Below are positions 44,423 to 57,300 of a stretch of DNA of 64,000 nt, piece after piece. Within the stretch, counting starts at the first letter, position 1; each line of letters starts with the position of its first letter. A program made the position numbers and the translations under genes. Source of the stretch: Prunus persica (lineage: Eukaryota; Streptophyta; Magnoliopsida; Rosales; Rosaceae); assembly GCF_000346465.2 (NCBI RefSeq), contig NC_034010.1, forward strand, positions 7,511,103-7,575,102, in the 5' to 3' direction. The notes below the pieces were generated by a model. It was not told where the DNA came from. It saw only the letters and a program-made list of their open reading frames with translations, and did no database searches.

Positions 44423-45501
44423 GGAAGCAATCGTCAAGTTTCGGATACCGGTGTGGCACCTACCGAAGGCTCTCCGATACTTAAGTCAACAAGAGTAGGT
44501 TATGTAGTAATTTTAGTAAAGTAACAGTAAAGGTGAAAAGTAATTACCTTTTTACTTGGGCACTATTCCTCTTTTATAGAGAATTGAAAGTGAGAGTTTA
44601 CACAAAGTTTTGATGTGGAACTTTGTCCAAAATCGTTGTAGTGGTGACACGTGTCCATGGTTCTAGGCTCTGTAACTGAGAGCTTCGGCAGGCTTCGGGT
44701 CTATCTTCGTGCTGGTCCTTCAGTGCCAAATGTACTTAGTTGATTATGGTATAAACAATAGTCACCCAACTTTTGTGATCAAGAAGTGGCTTTTGGGTTG
44801 GAAAATCAAATCGAGTATTTTTGGTCTAGCAAGCGCCGTAGGGCGTTCCCCAATCCCCCAAGTTTGCAAGCTAGAAGTTGCGTCAACCATGGGGGTAACT
44901 TGGTGAAGCTGCTGAGTTGGCCTTTGTTGGGTAGGCGAAGAAGCGATCCACAGTAGACTAGTTAGTGGCACATCTAAGTCTTTACTAGAACAAAGTACTT
45001 CTACATATGGGCTAGCACAATGTTGGAATTCTATTCGGCAAATAAAAAGTTTTGCATCATGCAAAAGCTGCCTCAATATAGCTAGCTTAGAGCTTCGCAA
45101 GCGCTGCCCTCACAGTTGAGGAGCCACAATTTTGATTGACCTATCACAATATTATTATTCACCATGCTCCCTACTCAGTAAAACATCTTAAAACCTGTAA
45201 ATAACAATAGAATTTTAGAAACATTTCAAATTCCTATTTGGGAGTGCTGTATGAACATTATATAAAAATAAAAACATTAATTCAGATATGAATAAACCAA
45301 GTATACCATTCCTTTGAATTGCAAATAGAGAAGGAAACATATCCTGCAATGAAATTATCTTAAAAAAGGACTTCTATGAAACCAAAAAACAAAAAAAAAG
45401 TATATTAAGAAAAGACAATAGGAAGCAAGGGAAAGGGTTTTCAGGGCAAGAAAAGATTTTGGCATACAAGCAGACAAGGAAAAATTTCAATAGAAGCAAA
45501 C

Positions 45502-45680
45502 CTTCCCACATTCAGATCTTAGCTTTGTATCAATAATGTTCATGCCCATTTTACTCTTGTAAGCAGCAACTAATCGTCTTATGTGTGCTTCTTTAGCAGC
45601 TTTTTCTTCAGCTGTTACTAGCACTTCCCCCGTGCGTATAACTCTTCCACCATCAAACTGAACATCAATCACATTTTCAA
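45502..45680 (-). pseudogene. Exon-like host gene fragment (B)
   Basis: Copy of 23389-23570 with the same donor (GGGAAG|GTTTGC). It has one extra codon (MGMNIIDTK instead of MGMNIDTK) and a Pro-to-Thr change in the GGRVIRPGEV block. Confidence 0.42.
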
Positions 45681-46290
45681 TCCCCTTCCCCTAAGACCAT
45701 CTCCAACCCAAGGGGTGGAAACTCAAATTTTGAGTTTAGCCTCCAAAAAACTTCTCCAACCCATGTATTTTGGGAGGTGAAAATTTGAGATGACTCAAAA
45801 CTGGACTGGAATTCCAGTTAGAATTCTGCCTAGACTGATAAACTCGTGGCGCCCAAATCTGCTTTAATATATATATATATATATATTTTATTGAATGCTA
45901 GGAGAAGCCCACGTGATGGGCTATGTTGCTGGCCCGCTTTGACAAGTGGGAATGAAGATTCCCTTTCCTTTATTGAGAAGCAATGGCTACTTTTTCAAAT
46001 GTTTTGTTATGCTGTTTTTAAACATATATATATATATATTTTTTCCAACAGCTATAAAATCAAATAATCTGATTCATTTTAAGCAATCTCAACGGTAAAA
46101 TTTCACATTCAACGGCTCAAATTTAAATCCAATGATCAAATTAATATTTATAATTAATCTAAGTCAGATCCAACCCCAAAACTTAATCCAAACTCTATAA
46201 ATAGCCATTCATTTGGTAAATAATCCACCAAAAATCATTTTTTTCCTCCCTTTATTATAATTTTTCATTCTACATTCATCATTGGTGAGA

Positions 46291-47239
46291 ATGGCCCCAA
46301 AACCCCAAAGAAGTGTGAATTGGAAACCACAAGAAGATGAGGCATTGTGTAGAGGGTGGGTTTCTGTCTCTGAAGATGGGGCTATTGGCACGAATCAATC
46401 AAACGATTCATTTTGGTTGCGTGTGTACCAAAAATTTTTGGAAAATGATCCAGGCATGAGCGGAGCCGACGATCACCACAAGCTATTGCTTCTCGGTTCA
46501 AGATCAACCAACAATGTTCTCTTTGGAAGGCATGTATAACAAAGGCCAATGCAAGACATGCTCCAATCTTGAAGATGTGGTGAGTACCCATTTTTTTCAA
46601 TGCTTAAATTTATAATTTTAATTGTTTTCAATTATTAACTTGATTTTTATTTTATTTCATGAGTAGGATATGACTGCAAAAACATTTTTCTTGAATGATA
46701 ATAAACCTCTAAATAGGCCTTTCAAGTTGTATCATGCTTGGCAAATCTTAAAAGACTGCCCAAAATGGAATGACCTATGTGAATCTCCCACACAAACATT
46801 CAAAGATTCTTCTCATAGTGGCAATACAGTCAACTTGGAGGAAGATGAAGATGATGCGGTCATGCCCACTCCAAGGCCATTGGGAAGGGATAAACAGAAG
46901 GATGAAAAAAAGAAAGGGAAATGTGTTGAAAGTTATCTCAACCAAAGTGGTAAGTTCTTGTATGAATTGATTCAACAAGGAAATGAGGCAAAAGAGGATA
47001 GGCGGCGAAAGTTAGAGCTCCTACAAGAGCAACATGCATATCAAATCCAACAAGATAAGGAGGCCAATGAACGGAGGATAATGTCCATGGACCTATCCAA
47101 ATTTACTCCAAGAAAGAAAAAGTATTGGGGGAATAAGCAAGACGAAATTATTGAGGCCCAGATGAATACAAGTTCCCCCGACAATCCAGAAGACAACTCT
47201 GGAAACTATTATCCAAGCCCTCCACATAGTGATTATTAA
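46291..47239 (+). pseudogene. Harbinger ORF1 (Myb/SANT-like), copy B
   Basis: Exon 1 (46291-46579) keeps a normal GT donor (GTG|GTGAGT), and exon 2 (46667-47239) is fully open to a natural stop, ending with PEDNSGNYYPSPPHSDY. It thus shows the intact C-terminus that A and C have lost. Exon 1 carries small deletions around 46468-46510, where GVRSPQAIASPFKII of the other copies is replaced by a shifted frame, so this copy is broken in the Myb-like part. ORF1 binds the element's DNA together with the transposase. Confidence 0.8.
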
Positions 47240-47741
47240 TTTACGATTATTTGTAATTGTTGTTTATCTTTATTTATAATTGTCGTTTATCTTTATTTCT
47301 AATTGTTGTTTAGCTTTATTTTTAATTATCGTTTATCTTTATTTGTAATTGTTGTTTATCTTTATATATAATTATCGTTATCTTTTTTTTTTTTTTTATG
47401 ATTGTCGTTTATTTTTCTATGATTAGTTTTTTTTTTTAAATTCAATGATAAGCCATATAATTCATTAAAATCACACAACCACTTTTATAATTTATACACA
47501 CTTTCATAATTTAAACACACAGCATAATTTAAACACACTTACATAATTTAAACACACAACATAGCTCATTGCCCCTCTCCTTCGCATCTCCAAATGTGGT
47601 TGATCAAATCATTTATTAAATTGTGATGCACTTGTGAAGCACGAACTCTATTATGATGGACCATGTAGTCTGAGATAGTTTGTCTATCTCAGTTTATATC
47701 GTACGTGATAGTCGGAGTCTTGGTCTTGCTCTTCTAGATGT

Positions 47742-48891
47742 TCATGGACAATTGTCTTCATCATCAGATTCTGCATCTAGATCCTCATACTCATCCTCAA
47801 CAATCATGTTGTGCAATATTATGCACGTCAGGATTGAATGAAGTTGTTCTTTGCGCCACATACATGCAGGTCCCCTAACAATTGCCCATTGAGCCTGAAG
47901 TATTCCGAAGGCTCTTTCGACATCCTTCCTATAAGCCTCTTGTTTTGGGGCAAATAGTCTTTTTTTTGGAGTATCCGGTTGGGAAATCATCTTAACCAAT
48001 GTAGCCCAACGAGGGTAGATACCATTAGCCAAGTAATAACCCAGATTATATTCATTTCCATTAACAACATATTGGATATGGGGATACACTCCATTCACTA
48101 CATCATTGAACAACGGGGAACGAGCTAGAACGTTTATATCGTTGTTCGATCTAGCAACGCCAAAAAAGGCATGCCATATCCAAGTGTCATATGAGGCCAC
48201 TGCTTCTAGAACGACAATTGGCTTATGCTTGTAGCCAGTAAACTGGCCTGCCCAAGTAGTGGGGCAGTTCTTCCATTCCCAATGCATGCAGTCAAGACTG
48301 CTTAACATGCCTGGGAATCCTCTGCGACTAGCCTTGTGTAAGAGCCTGTAAAGATCGGCCAGATTTGGAGAATGGAGGTACCACTGACCATACACAGCTT
48401 TAATAACAGAATAAAACTTTCGCAAACATTCAAGGGATGTAGATTCACCAATCTACAGTACTAAGCGGTGGAGTCTGCCGAGCATCTATATGCGAGTATT
48501 TGAAAAATAGCTGTTAGCTTCTGCTCTGGGGATAGACTTTGTCATCCACAAGCGTCTATCTTTTGGGTAAAGTATGGCTTATGTGCAACAACATCCTTCA
48601 AGATGGGATAGAAAAGCTCTCTTCTCATGCTGAACCGCCTGGGAAAGTCCACTGGGGGATAAAGTGGCTTTCACAGAAGTAGTCCTCCATGAGACTCTTA
48701 TGATGTTTTTCTCTCTTCTGATTCTTGTATTCATGGCCTGCAACAGAACCACCATGTTTGGATTGTTGAGCATATTGCTCCAGTAAAAACGTATGGTGTT
48801 GAACAGCCATTGCAACCCTCTGTTAATGAAGGTCATCATCATCAGAATCATCATTGAAGAAATTTTGTATAGCCTTCCCACGTGAATTCAT
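47742..48891 (-). pseudogene. Harbinger DDE transposase, copy B
   Basis: The catalytic part is one open frame (47742-48425) with SLDCMHWEWKNCPTTWAGQ, RSNNDINVLARSP, YYLANGIYPRW and RKDVERAFGILQAQW, ending DAESDDEDNCP. The LADGIYP motif of A and C is LANGIYP here. The N-terminal part (48426-48891) is separated by the same frameshift as in A and C and has further changes (for example an added stop near 48820). Near 47828 six bases are lost compared with A and C. Confidence 0.85.
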
Positions 48892-49786
48892 TGTAACAAG
48901 GCGAATTGAAGCAGATCTTGTGGTCAATTTAGTAGAATAACACTTCTTAAATAGACAAGAGAATGAGATGACCTACATGTTTGAAAATAATTGAATGAAG
49001 ATAGGAAAAGATAGAGAAAGATAAGGGAATCCAATAAAGTGAGATGAGCAAAGATGAGCAATGGTTCATAACGTGATTGAAACAAGACAAGATGGGAAAT
49101 GGTTCAAAAAATAATTGAATGAAGATAGGAAAAGATAGGGAAAGATAAGGAAATCCAATAAAGTAAGATGGACAAAGTTGAGCAATGGTTCAGAACATGA
49201 TTGAAACAAGATAATAGGGGATGGGAAAGAGTTCAGAAAATAATTGAAGAACACAAGTGGAGGTGGGCAAATGTTCAAAACATTATTGAATGAGGATAAA
49301 GGAATCCAATGAAGTAAAAGTAAAAGTAAAAATGGAAGAAAATTATGGCAATGGCTTCAATGAAGGGTTTGAATTATTCTGGGCATACGTATGGTGTTGT
49401 ACTTGTTTTTATTTTTAAGTGAAATTCTATTACGTTTTGGAATTTTAATTTTTTTAGGTTAAAATGTTTAGAAAATTAAATCACGAGTATTGAAATAAAA
49501 ATAATGTCAAGAAAAAACAATTAGGGGTTAATCATTCTTAAACAATTTAATAAAGTTGCAAACTTAAATTATGAGTCTGCAAGGTTGGAGGAAAAAAAAA
49601 ATTTTGAGTCCTGAAAATACATGAATAGTTGTATTTTGGAGGGTGAAAATTTTAATTTAGCCCCAACATGGTTGGAGATGGTCTAAATACAGAAATACAG
49701 CAGCTGTATCACTATCGCATTAATATTTCCAATTAAAAATTTTCACTATATAAATGGTCATCTCACAATACAAAGTTTATTATAAT

Positions 49787-51043
49787 TGTTCACCCGTTTT
49801 GATTTAATCCTGTCATGGTAGGGTAAAGTTCCCCATTGGCTTGAAAACCTTGGTGGTTAACAAGTCAACTTTCTTTGGCGTGCAAGTGTGCCACTGTTAG
49901 TTAAAATTCTAACAAACTTTATGAAAAAATAGATAACTTGCGGCCCAAGTTACTGACTTTAAATAAGTGATTGTGAATTTGGGTGAGGAATATCTCCCAA
50001 GCAAGTTCTTTTTTTGCCTTAGACTGGTGAGGACTTTACAATCTATCACAGTAAACTGGTAGTTCTAGTCAAAATGAATATTGAAAAGATAGATCAAACT
50101 GTTCCTAAGGAAAAACTGCATATTACAGAACTTTTAAGACAAGAGGGGACTGCCATGTCTAAAAGGTCAACAAAACACTGGACTTCGATTTCTGCTTGGA
50201 TAGCTGTCTATAATTCTAGCTGGATTGGATGTATCTATGCTGGATTCAAACGTCAACACCTTCAAATGATGAGGCTTAGCTAGAAATCGATACCAATTGG
50301 GGCAGAGCTTTAATCTATTCTAGCCATGAAGAGACTTGCTGGATGGGCAGAACTGAGATTTCTTCAGTCTGGACGGGGCTAGATTGATGATTACTGGCCT
50401 GGAACTACACTACAACACTTGTTCTACTTGATTATGAGTCATCCAAGAGCTATTCTAGCAATTCTGAGAGCTCAAGACATCTTTGTAAATTTGTTGAGGT
50501 TTTCATATTATGAAAAACCCGAATTCTGCTTGATTTGGCTTGTACTGAACTAAATTTGTAATGAGAGAGAGCTCGTTTCCTTTGTAAACCACTTCTCTGA
50601 ATTGAACTGAAGTCAGAAACTTGAGTTCTGGCTGGTCTGTCTTTTGTGAATCAAAGAGTTTGGTTGATTCAGGGCCTGAAGGCCTTTGAGATCAACTAAT
50701 CTTGTTTTGAATTTGTCAATGTGACTTTGAGAGTTTTTGTTTTGATTGAAATTTTTTGGCCCTTAATCCGGTTCACCTCCTCTCATTTTTATAGAGACTC
50801 TGAATGAGGGTCTATTCTTTAATATCTGGGGGCAGATATTTTGGAAATGATTTTTTTTTTTCTTTTCCAATGCAAAGAATCAGGAAGTTATTAATCTGCT
50901 ATGATGGTCCATTTGCTTTTTCTAAAAAACCAACTCTCTTATTTTCTGCTTATCTCTTGCAAAACATAACCTACTATGATGGTCTATTTGCTTTTTCTAG
51001 AAAACCAACTCTCCTGTTCTCTGTTTATCTCTTGTAAAACATA
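49787..51043 (-). mobile_element. Solo LTR (Tat-related), copy B, truncated
   Basis: Starts TGTTCACCC like 734-2547 and follows it for about 1.26 kb, then breaks at CTTGTAAAACATA and joins unrelated sequence. No gene inside. Confidence 0.7.
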
Positions 51044-51708
51044 TGGCACTTCTTCAAATATCCGTTTAAAAGTGAAAGCCCCTATTCATGCTTAATTTTA
51101 TATGCATGTATCAAGCACGTTAATGTAACACTAACTGTGACATTAACTGTCACACCGTTTTTGAAGAAACTTTTGGCTTGTAAAGATCTGAGTTGTCTCC
51201 TTGAGTCTGCTCTGGCTTCCGTGCCACTGCATCAAAATTTCAAGCGTCCCCCGACTATAATCTCAACATCAGGTGAGTCCCCTTCTGGAAAATAGTCTGC
51301 CATTGGAATCCACAGTCCTCTATACTCCTTAACCGCAGAGCCAAGTCCCACAAAATCAATACTTGAAACTGACGATTTTCCCTTCTTGTCTACTATCTCA
51401 TTCCCCAAGTTTCCCCCAGTACTTTCCTCCAAACCTATAAGACAATACAAATACAAATTTTACCCCACATTTTAAGTTACATAATTCATTCTTGAGAAGA
51501 AATCCGATAGTATTTTGTGTTTGCTATCACCTTTAGAAAACTCTAGTGCATTGCTCAGAAAAATAATGGAAAAGCAAACTTAGAAAAAACATAAATCAAA
51601 TTAATAACTTATAGATTATTAAACCTTCTACCATTGATGAAGAAGCAAATAAACAAACACCTAAATTTATGTAAGTCTACGGCAAGTACCTGTTTCACTT
51701 CAATAGAA
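51044..51708. other. Unique spacer between segments B and C
   Basis: Not repeated elsewhere in the window. It contains the exon-like piece at 51232-51434 and is otherwise AT-rich without recognisable features. Confidence 0.35.
51232..51434 (-). pseudogene. Possible last exon of an unidentified host gene
   Basis: After a TTGTCTTATAG acceptor (minus strand) the frame is open for 66 codons to a TGA: it contains EIVDKKGKSSVSSIDFVGLG, KEYRGLWIPMADYFPEGDSP and VEIIVGGRLKF. Its codon use and composition look coding, unlike the surrounding sequence. I do not recognise the protein, and no upstream exons are visible. Confidence 0.4.
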
Positions 51709-51810
51709 CATGGAAACTGTCACTCTTCAGCTCTAATTTCAAATCTTCTTTTTTCTTTTTCCTTTTTTTTTCTCTTTTCAAAATTACCTGAAATTTTGTG
51801 CCATTACTCT

Positions 51811-52252
51811 TGTTGATGCCCAAAATCGGAGGACATCTTAGGTGGAAGTAGTGTCAAGTGTTCAACATAACAAGAGGGTTGTGGACCTTCGGCAAGGAGA
51901 GATCCCACGAAAGAAATAGGGAGGAAGCAATCATCAAGTTTCGGATACCACTGTGGTACCTACCGAAGGCTCTCCGATACTTAAGTCAACAAGAGTAGGT
52001 TATGTAGTAATTTTAGTAAAGTAACAGTAAAGGTGAAAAGTAATTACCTTTTTTACTTGGGCACTATTCCTCTTTTATAGAGAATTGAAAGTGAGAGTTT
52101 ACACAAAGTTTTGACGTGGAACTTTGTCCAAATCGTTGTAGTGGTGACGCGTGTCCATGGTTCTAGGCTCTATAACTGAGAGCTTCGGCAGGCTTCGGGT
52201 CTATCTTCGTGCTGGTCCTTTAGTGCCAAATGTGCTTAGTATGGTATAAACA
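51811..52252 (+). repeat. LTR-like repeat, copy in segment C
   Basis: Same TGTTGATGCCC...ATGGTATAAACA block as 22202-22643. Class not assigned. Confidence 0.4.
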
Positions 52253-52998
52253 ATAGTGCCTCAACTTTTGCGATCAAGAAGTGGCTTTTGGGTTGGATAA
52301 TCAAATCGAGTATTTTTGGTCTAGCAAGCGCCGTAGGGCGTTCCCCAATCCCCCAAGTTTGCAAGCTAGAAGTTGCGTCGACCATGGGGGTAACTTGGTG
52401 AAGCTGTTGAGTTGGCGTTTGTTGGGTAGGCGAACAAGCGATCCACAGGAGACTAGTTAGTGGCACATCTAAGTCTTTAATAGAACAAAGTACTTCTACA
52501 TATGGGCTAGCACAATGTTGGAATTCTATTCGGCAAATAAAAAGTTTTGCATCATGCAAAACCTGCCCCAATATAGCTAGCTTAGAGCTTCGCAAGCGCT
52601 GCCCTCACAGTTGAGGAGCCACAATTTTGATTGACCTATCACAATATTATTATTCACCATGCTCCCTACTCAGTAAAGCATCTTAAAACCTGCAAATAAC
52701 AATAGAATTTTAGAAACATTTCAAATTCCTATTTGGGAGTGCTGTATGAGCATTATATAAAAATAAAAAAAACATTAATTCAGATATGAATAAACCAAGT
52801 ATACCATTCCTTTGAATTGCAAATAGAGAAGGAAACGTATCCTGCAATGACATTATCTTAAAAAAGGAATTCTATGAAACCAAAAAACAAAAACAAAAGT
52901 ATATTAAGAAAAGACAATAGGGCAAGGGAAAGGGTTTTCAGGGCAAGAAAAGATTTTGGCATACAAGCAGACAAGGAAAAATTTCAATAGAAGCAAAC

Positions 52999-53180
52999 CT
53001 TCCCACATTCAGATCTTAGCTTTATATCAATGTTCATGCCCATTTTACTCTTGTAAGCAGCAACTAATCGTCTTATGTGTGCTTCTTTAGCAGCTTTTTC
53101 TTCAGCTGTTACTAGCACTTCCCCCGGGCGTATAACTCTTCCACCACCAAACTGAACATCAATCACATTTTCAATCCCCT
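52999..53180 (-). pseudogene. Exon-like host gene fragment (C)
   Basis: Copy of 23389-23570, same splice donor and frame (VQFGGGRVIRPGEVLV, AEEKAAKEAHIRRL). One Thr-to-Ile change near the end. Confidence 0.45.
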
Positions 53181-53792
53181 TCCCCTAAGACCATCTCCAA
53201 CCCAAGGGGTGGAAACTCAAATTTTGAGTTTAGCCTCCAAAAAACTTCTCCAACCCATGTATTTTGGGAGGTGAAAATTTGAGATGACTCAAAACTGGAC
53301 TGGAATTCCAGTCAGAATTCTGCCTAGACTGATAAACTTGTGGCGCCTAAATCTGCTTTAATATATATTTTTTTTTTGAATGCTAGGAGAAGCCCACGTG
53401 ATGGGCTATGTTGCTGGCCCGCTTTGACAAGTGGGAATGAAGATTCCCTTTCCTTTATTGAGAAGCAATGACTACTTTTTCAAATGTTTTGTTATGCTGT
53501 TTAAAAATATATATATATTCCAACAGCTATAAAATCAACGATTCTGATTCATTTTAAGCAATCTCAACAGTAAAATTTCATATCCGACGGCTCAAATTTA
53601 AATCCAATGGTCAAATTAATATTTATAATTAATCTAAGTCAAATTAATATTTATAATTAATCTAAGTCAGATCCAACCCCAAAACTTAATCCAAACTCTA
53701 TAAATAGCCATTCATTTGGTAAATAATCCACCAAAATCATTTTTTTCCTCCCTTTATTATAATTTTTCATTCTACATTCATTATTGTTGAGA

Positions 53793-54682
53793 ATGGCCCC
53801 AAAACCCCAAAGAAGTGTGAATTGGAAACCACAAGAAAATGAGGCATTGTGTAGAGGGTGGGTTTCTGTCTCTGAAGATGGGGCTATTGGCACGAATCAA
53901 TCAAACGATTCATTTTGGTTGCGTGTGTACCAAAAATTTTTGGAAAATGATTCGGGCATGAGCGGAGCCGGGGTACGATCACCGCAACCTATTGCTTCTC
54001 CGTTCAAGATCATCAACCAACAATGTTCTCTTTGGAAGGCATGTATAACAAAGGCCAATGCAAGGCATGTGAGTGGCTCCAATCTTGAAGATGTGGCGAG
54101 TACCCATTTTTTTCAATGCTTAAATTTATAATTTTAATTGTTTTCAATTATTAACTTGATTTTTTTTTTTTATTTCATGAGTAGGATATGAATGCAAAAA
54201 CACTTTTCTTGAATGATAATAAACCTCTAAATAGGCCTTTCAAGTTGTATCATGCTTGGCAAATCTTAAAAGATTGCCCAAAATGGAACGACCTATGTGA
54301 ATCTCCCACACAAACATTCAAAGATTCTTCTCATAGTGGCAATACAGTCAACTTGGAGGAAGATGAAGATGATGTGGTCATGCCCACTCCAAGGCCATTG
54401 GGAAGAGATAAACAGAAGGATGAAAAAAAGAAAGGGAAATGTGTTGAAAGTTATCTCAACCAAAGTGGTAAGTTCTTGTCTGAATTGATTCAACAAGGAA
54501 ATGAGGCAAAAGAGGATAGGCGGCGAAAGTTAGAGCTCCTACAAGAGCAACATGCATATCAAATCCAACAAGATAAGGAGGCCAATGAACGAAGGATAAT
54601 GTCCATGGACCTATCCAAATTTACTCCAAGAAAGAAGAAGTATTGGGGAATAAGCAAGACGAAATTATTGAGGCCCAGATGA
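53793..54682 (+). pseudogene. Harbinger ORF1 (Myb/SANT-like), copy C
   Basis: Exon 1 is 53793-54095 and exon 2 starts at 54185. It is nearly identical to copy A, including the GC donor (GTG|GCGAGT) and the one-base loss (TATTGGGGAATAAGC) that truncates the C-terminus at 54682. Exon 1 is open and complete. Confidence 0.8.
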
Positions 54683-55281
54683 ATACAAGTTCCCCCTACA
54701 ATCCAGAAGACAACTCTGGAGACTATTATCCAAGCCCTCCACATAGTGGTTATTAATTTACGATTATTTGTAATTGTTGTTTATCTTTATTTATAATTGT
54801 CATTTATCTTTATTTCTAATTGTTGTTTAGCTTTATTTTTAATTATCGTTTATCTTTATTTGTAATTGTTGTTTATCTTTATATATAATTATCGGTATCT
54901 TTTTTAATTTTATTTTATGATTGTTGTTTATTTTTCTATGATTAGTTTTTTTAATTATAAATTCAATGATAAACCATATAATTCATTAAAATCACACAAC
55001 CACTTTTATAATTTATACACACTTTCATAATTTAAACACACAGCATAATTTAAACACGCTTATATAATTTAAACACACTTACATAATTTAAACACACAAC
55101 ATAGCTCATTGCCCCTCTCCTTCGCATCTCCAAATGTGGTTGATCAAATCATTTCTTAGATTGTGACGCACTTGTGAAGCACGAACTCTATTATGATGGA
55201 CCATGTAGTCTGAGATAGTTTGTCTATCTCAGTTTATATCGTACGTGATAGTTGGAGTCTTGGTCTTGCTCTTCTAGATGT

Positions 55282-56434
55282 TCATGGACAATTGTCTTCA
55301 TCATCAGATTCTGCATCTAGATCCTCATACTCATCCTCAACAATCATGTTGTGCAATATTATGCACATCATCATGATTGAATGAAGTTGTTCTTTGCGCC
55401 ACATACATGCAGGTCCCCTAACAATTGCCCATTGAGCCTGAAGTATTCCGAAGGCTCTTTCGACATCCTTCCTATAAGCCTCTTGTTTTTGGGCAAATAG
55501 TCTTTTTTTTGGAGTATCCGGTTGGGAAATCATCTTAACCAATGTAGCCCAACGAGGATAGATACCATCAGCCAAGTAATAACCCAGATTATATTCATTT
55601 CCATTGACAACATATTGGATATGGGGAGACACTCCATTCACTACATCATTGAACAACGGAGAACAAGCAAGAACGTTTATATCGTTGTTCGATCTGGCAA
55701 TGCCAAAAAAGGCATGCCATATCCAAGTGTCATACGAGGCCACTTCTTCTAGAACGACAGTTGGCTTATGCTCGTAGCCAGTAAACTGGCCTGCCCAAGT
55801 AGTGGGGCAGTTCTTCCATTCCCAATGCATGCAGTCAAGACTGCTTAACATGCCTGGGAATCCTCTGCGACTAGCCTTGTGTAAGAGCCTGTAAAGATCG
55901 GCCGAATTTGGGGAATGGAGGTACCACTGACCATACACAGCTTCAATAACAGAATAAAACTTTCGCAAACATTCAAGGGATGTAGATTCACAAATCTACA
56001 GTACTAAGCGGTGGAGTCTGCCGAGCATCCATATGCGAGCATTCGAAAAATAGCTGTTAGCTTCTGCTCTGGGGACAGACTTTGTCGTCCACAAGCGTCT
56101 ATCTTCTGGGTAAAGTATGGCTCATGTGCAACAACATCATTCAAGATGCGATAGAAAAGCTCTCTTCTCATGCTGAACCGCCTGCGAAAGTCCACTGAGG
56201 GATAAAGTGGCTTTCACAGAAGTAGTCCTCCATGAGACTCTTATGATGTTTTTCTCTCTTTTGATTCTTGTATTCACGGCCTGCAACAGAACCACCATGT
56301 TTGGATTGTTGAGCATATTGCTCCAGTAAAAATGTATGGTGTTGAATAGCCATTGCAACCCTCTGTTGATGAAGGTCATCATCATCAGAATCATCATTGA
56401 AGAAATTTTGTATAGCCTTCCCACGTGAATTCAT
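55282..56434 (-). pseudogene. Harbinger DDE transposase, copy C (best preserved nuclease)
   Basis: The catalytic region 55282-55968 is one open frame with all three acidic motifs: SLDCMHWEWKNCP, SNNDINVLACSP and RKDVERAFGILQ, plus YYLADGIYPRWATLVKM and CIILHNMIVEDEYED. The N-terminal part (56434 down to about 56004) contains MRRELFYRILNDVVAHEP and LSPEQKLTAIFRMLAYG. A frameshift near 55985-56010, common to all copies, separates the two. Except for that shift this copy would read through. Confidence 0.87.
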
Positions 56435-57300
56435 TGTAAGAAGGAGAATTGAAGCAGATCTTGTGGTCAATTTAGTAGAATAACACTTCTTAAATAGACA
56501 AGAGAATGAGATGACCTACATGTTTGAAAATAATTGAATGAAGATAGGAAAAGATAGAGAAAGATAAGGGAATCCAATAAAGTGAGATGAACAAAGATGA
56601 GCAATGGTTCATAACGTGATTGAAACAAGACAAGATGGGAAATGGTTCAAAAAATAATTGAATGAAGATAGGAAAAGATAGGGAAAGATAAGGAAATCCA
56701 ATAAAGTAAGATGAACAAAGTTGAGCAATGGTTCAGAACATGATTGAAACAAGATAATAGGGGATGGGAAAGAGTTCAGAAAATTATTGAAGAACATAAG
56801 TGGAGGTGGGCAAAAGTTCAAAACATTTTTGAATGAGAATAAAGGAATCCAATGAAGTAAAAGTAAAAGTAAAAATGGAAGAAAATTATGGCAATGGCTT
56901 CAATGAAGGGTTTGAATTATTCTGGGCATACGTATGGTGTTGTACTTGTTTTTATTTTTAAGTGAAATTCTATTACATTTTGGAATTTTAATTTTTTTAG
57001 GTTAAAATGTTTAGAAAATTAAATCACGAGTATTGAAACAAAAATAATGTCAAGAAAAATTAACAAGAAAAAAAAAATTAGGGGCTAATCATTCTGAAAC
57101 AATTTAATAAAGTTGCAGACTCAAATTATGAGTCTGCAAGGTTGGAGGAAAAAAAAAAATTTGAGTCCTGAAAATACATGTATAGCTGTATTTTGGAGGG
57201 TGAAAATTTGAGTATAGCTGTATCACTATCGCAGTAATATTTCCAATTAAAAAATTTCACTCTATAAATGGTCATCTCACAGTACAAAGTTTATTATAAT

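Larger units (their letters stand above)
45695..49683. mobile_element. PIF/Harbinger element, copy B (both termini, TAA duplication)
   Basis: 3989 bp. The termini GACCATCTCCAACC...GGTTGGAGATGGTC are perfect over 14 bp, except the left continues CCAAGG. The target duplication TAA is at 45692-45694 and 49684-49686, the PIF/Harbinger signature. ORF1 (plus) and transposase (minus) converge. Structurally this copy could be moved in trans, but both proteins are broken. Confidence 0.93.
44423..51043. repeat. Segment B of the Harbinger-anchored duplication
   Basis: It matches segments A and C from inside the LTR-like repeat to within the solo LTR, where it stops abruptly at CTTGTAAAACATA. It has the only Harbinger copy with both termini. 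An LTR-like remnant ends at 44757. An unassigned frame (44762-45100) and an exon-like piece (45502-45680) precede the Harbinger element. Confidence 0.88.
53189..57213. mobile_element. PIF/Harbinger element, copy C (right terminus deleted)
   Basis: Left terminus GACCATCTCCAACCC after TAA (53186-53188). The right end shows the same deletion as copy A (sequence jumps after 'gggtgaaaatttgagt'), so the deletion predates the A/C duplication. It has no Helitron; the empty site is near 54889. Confidence 0.88.
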
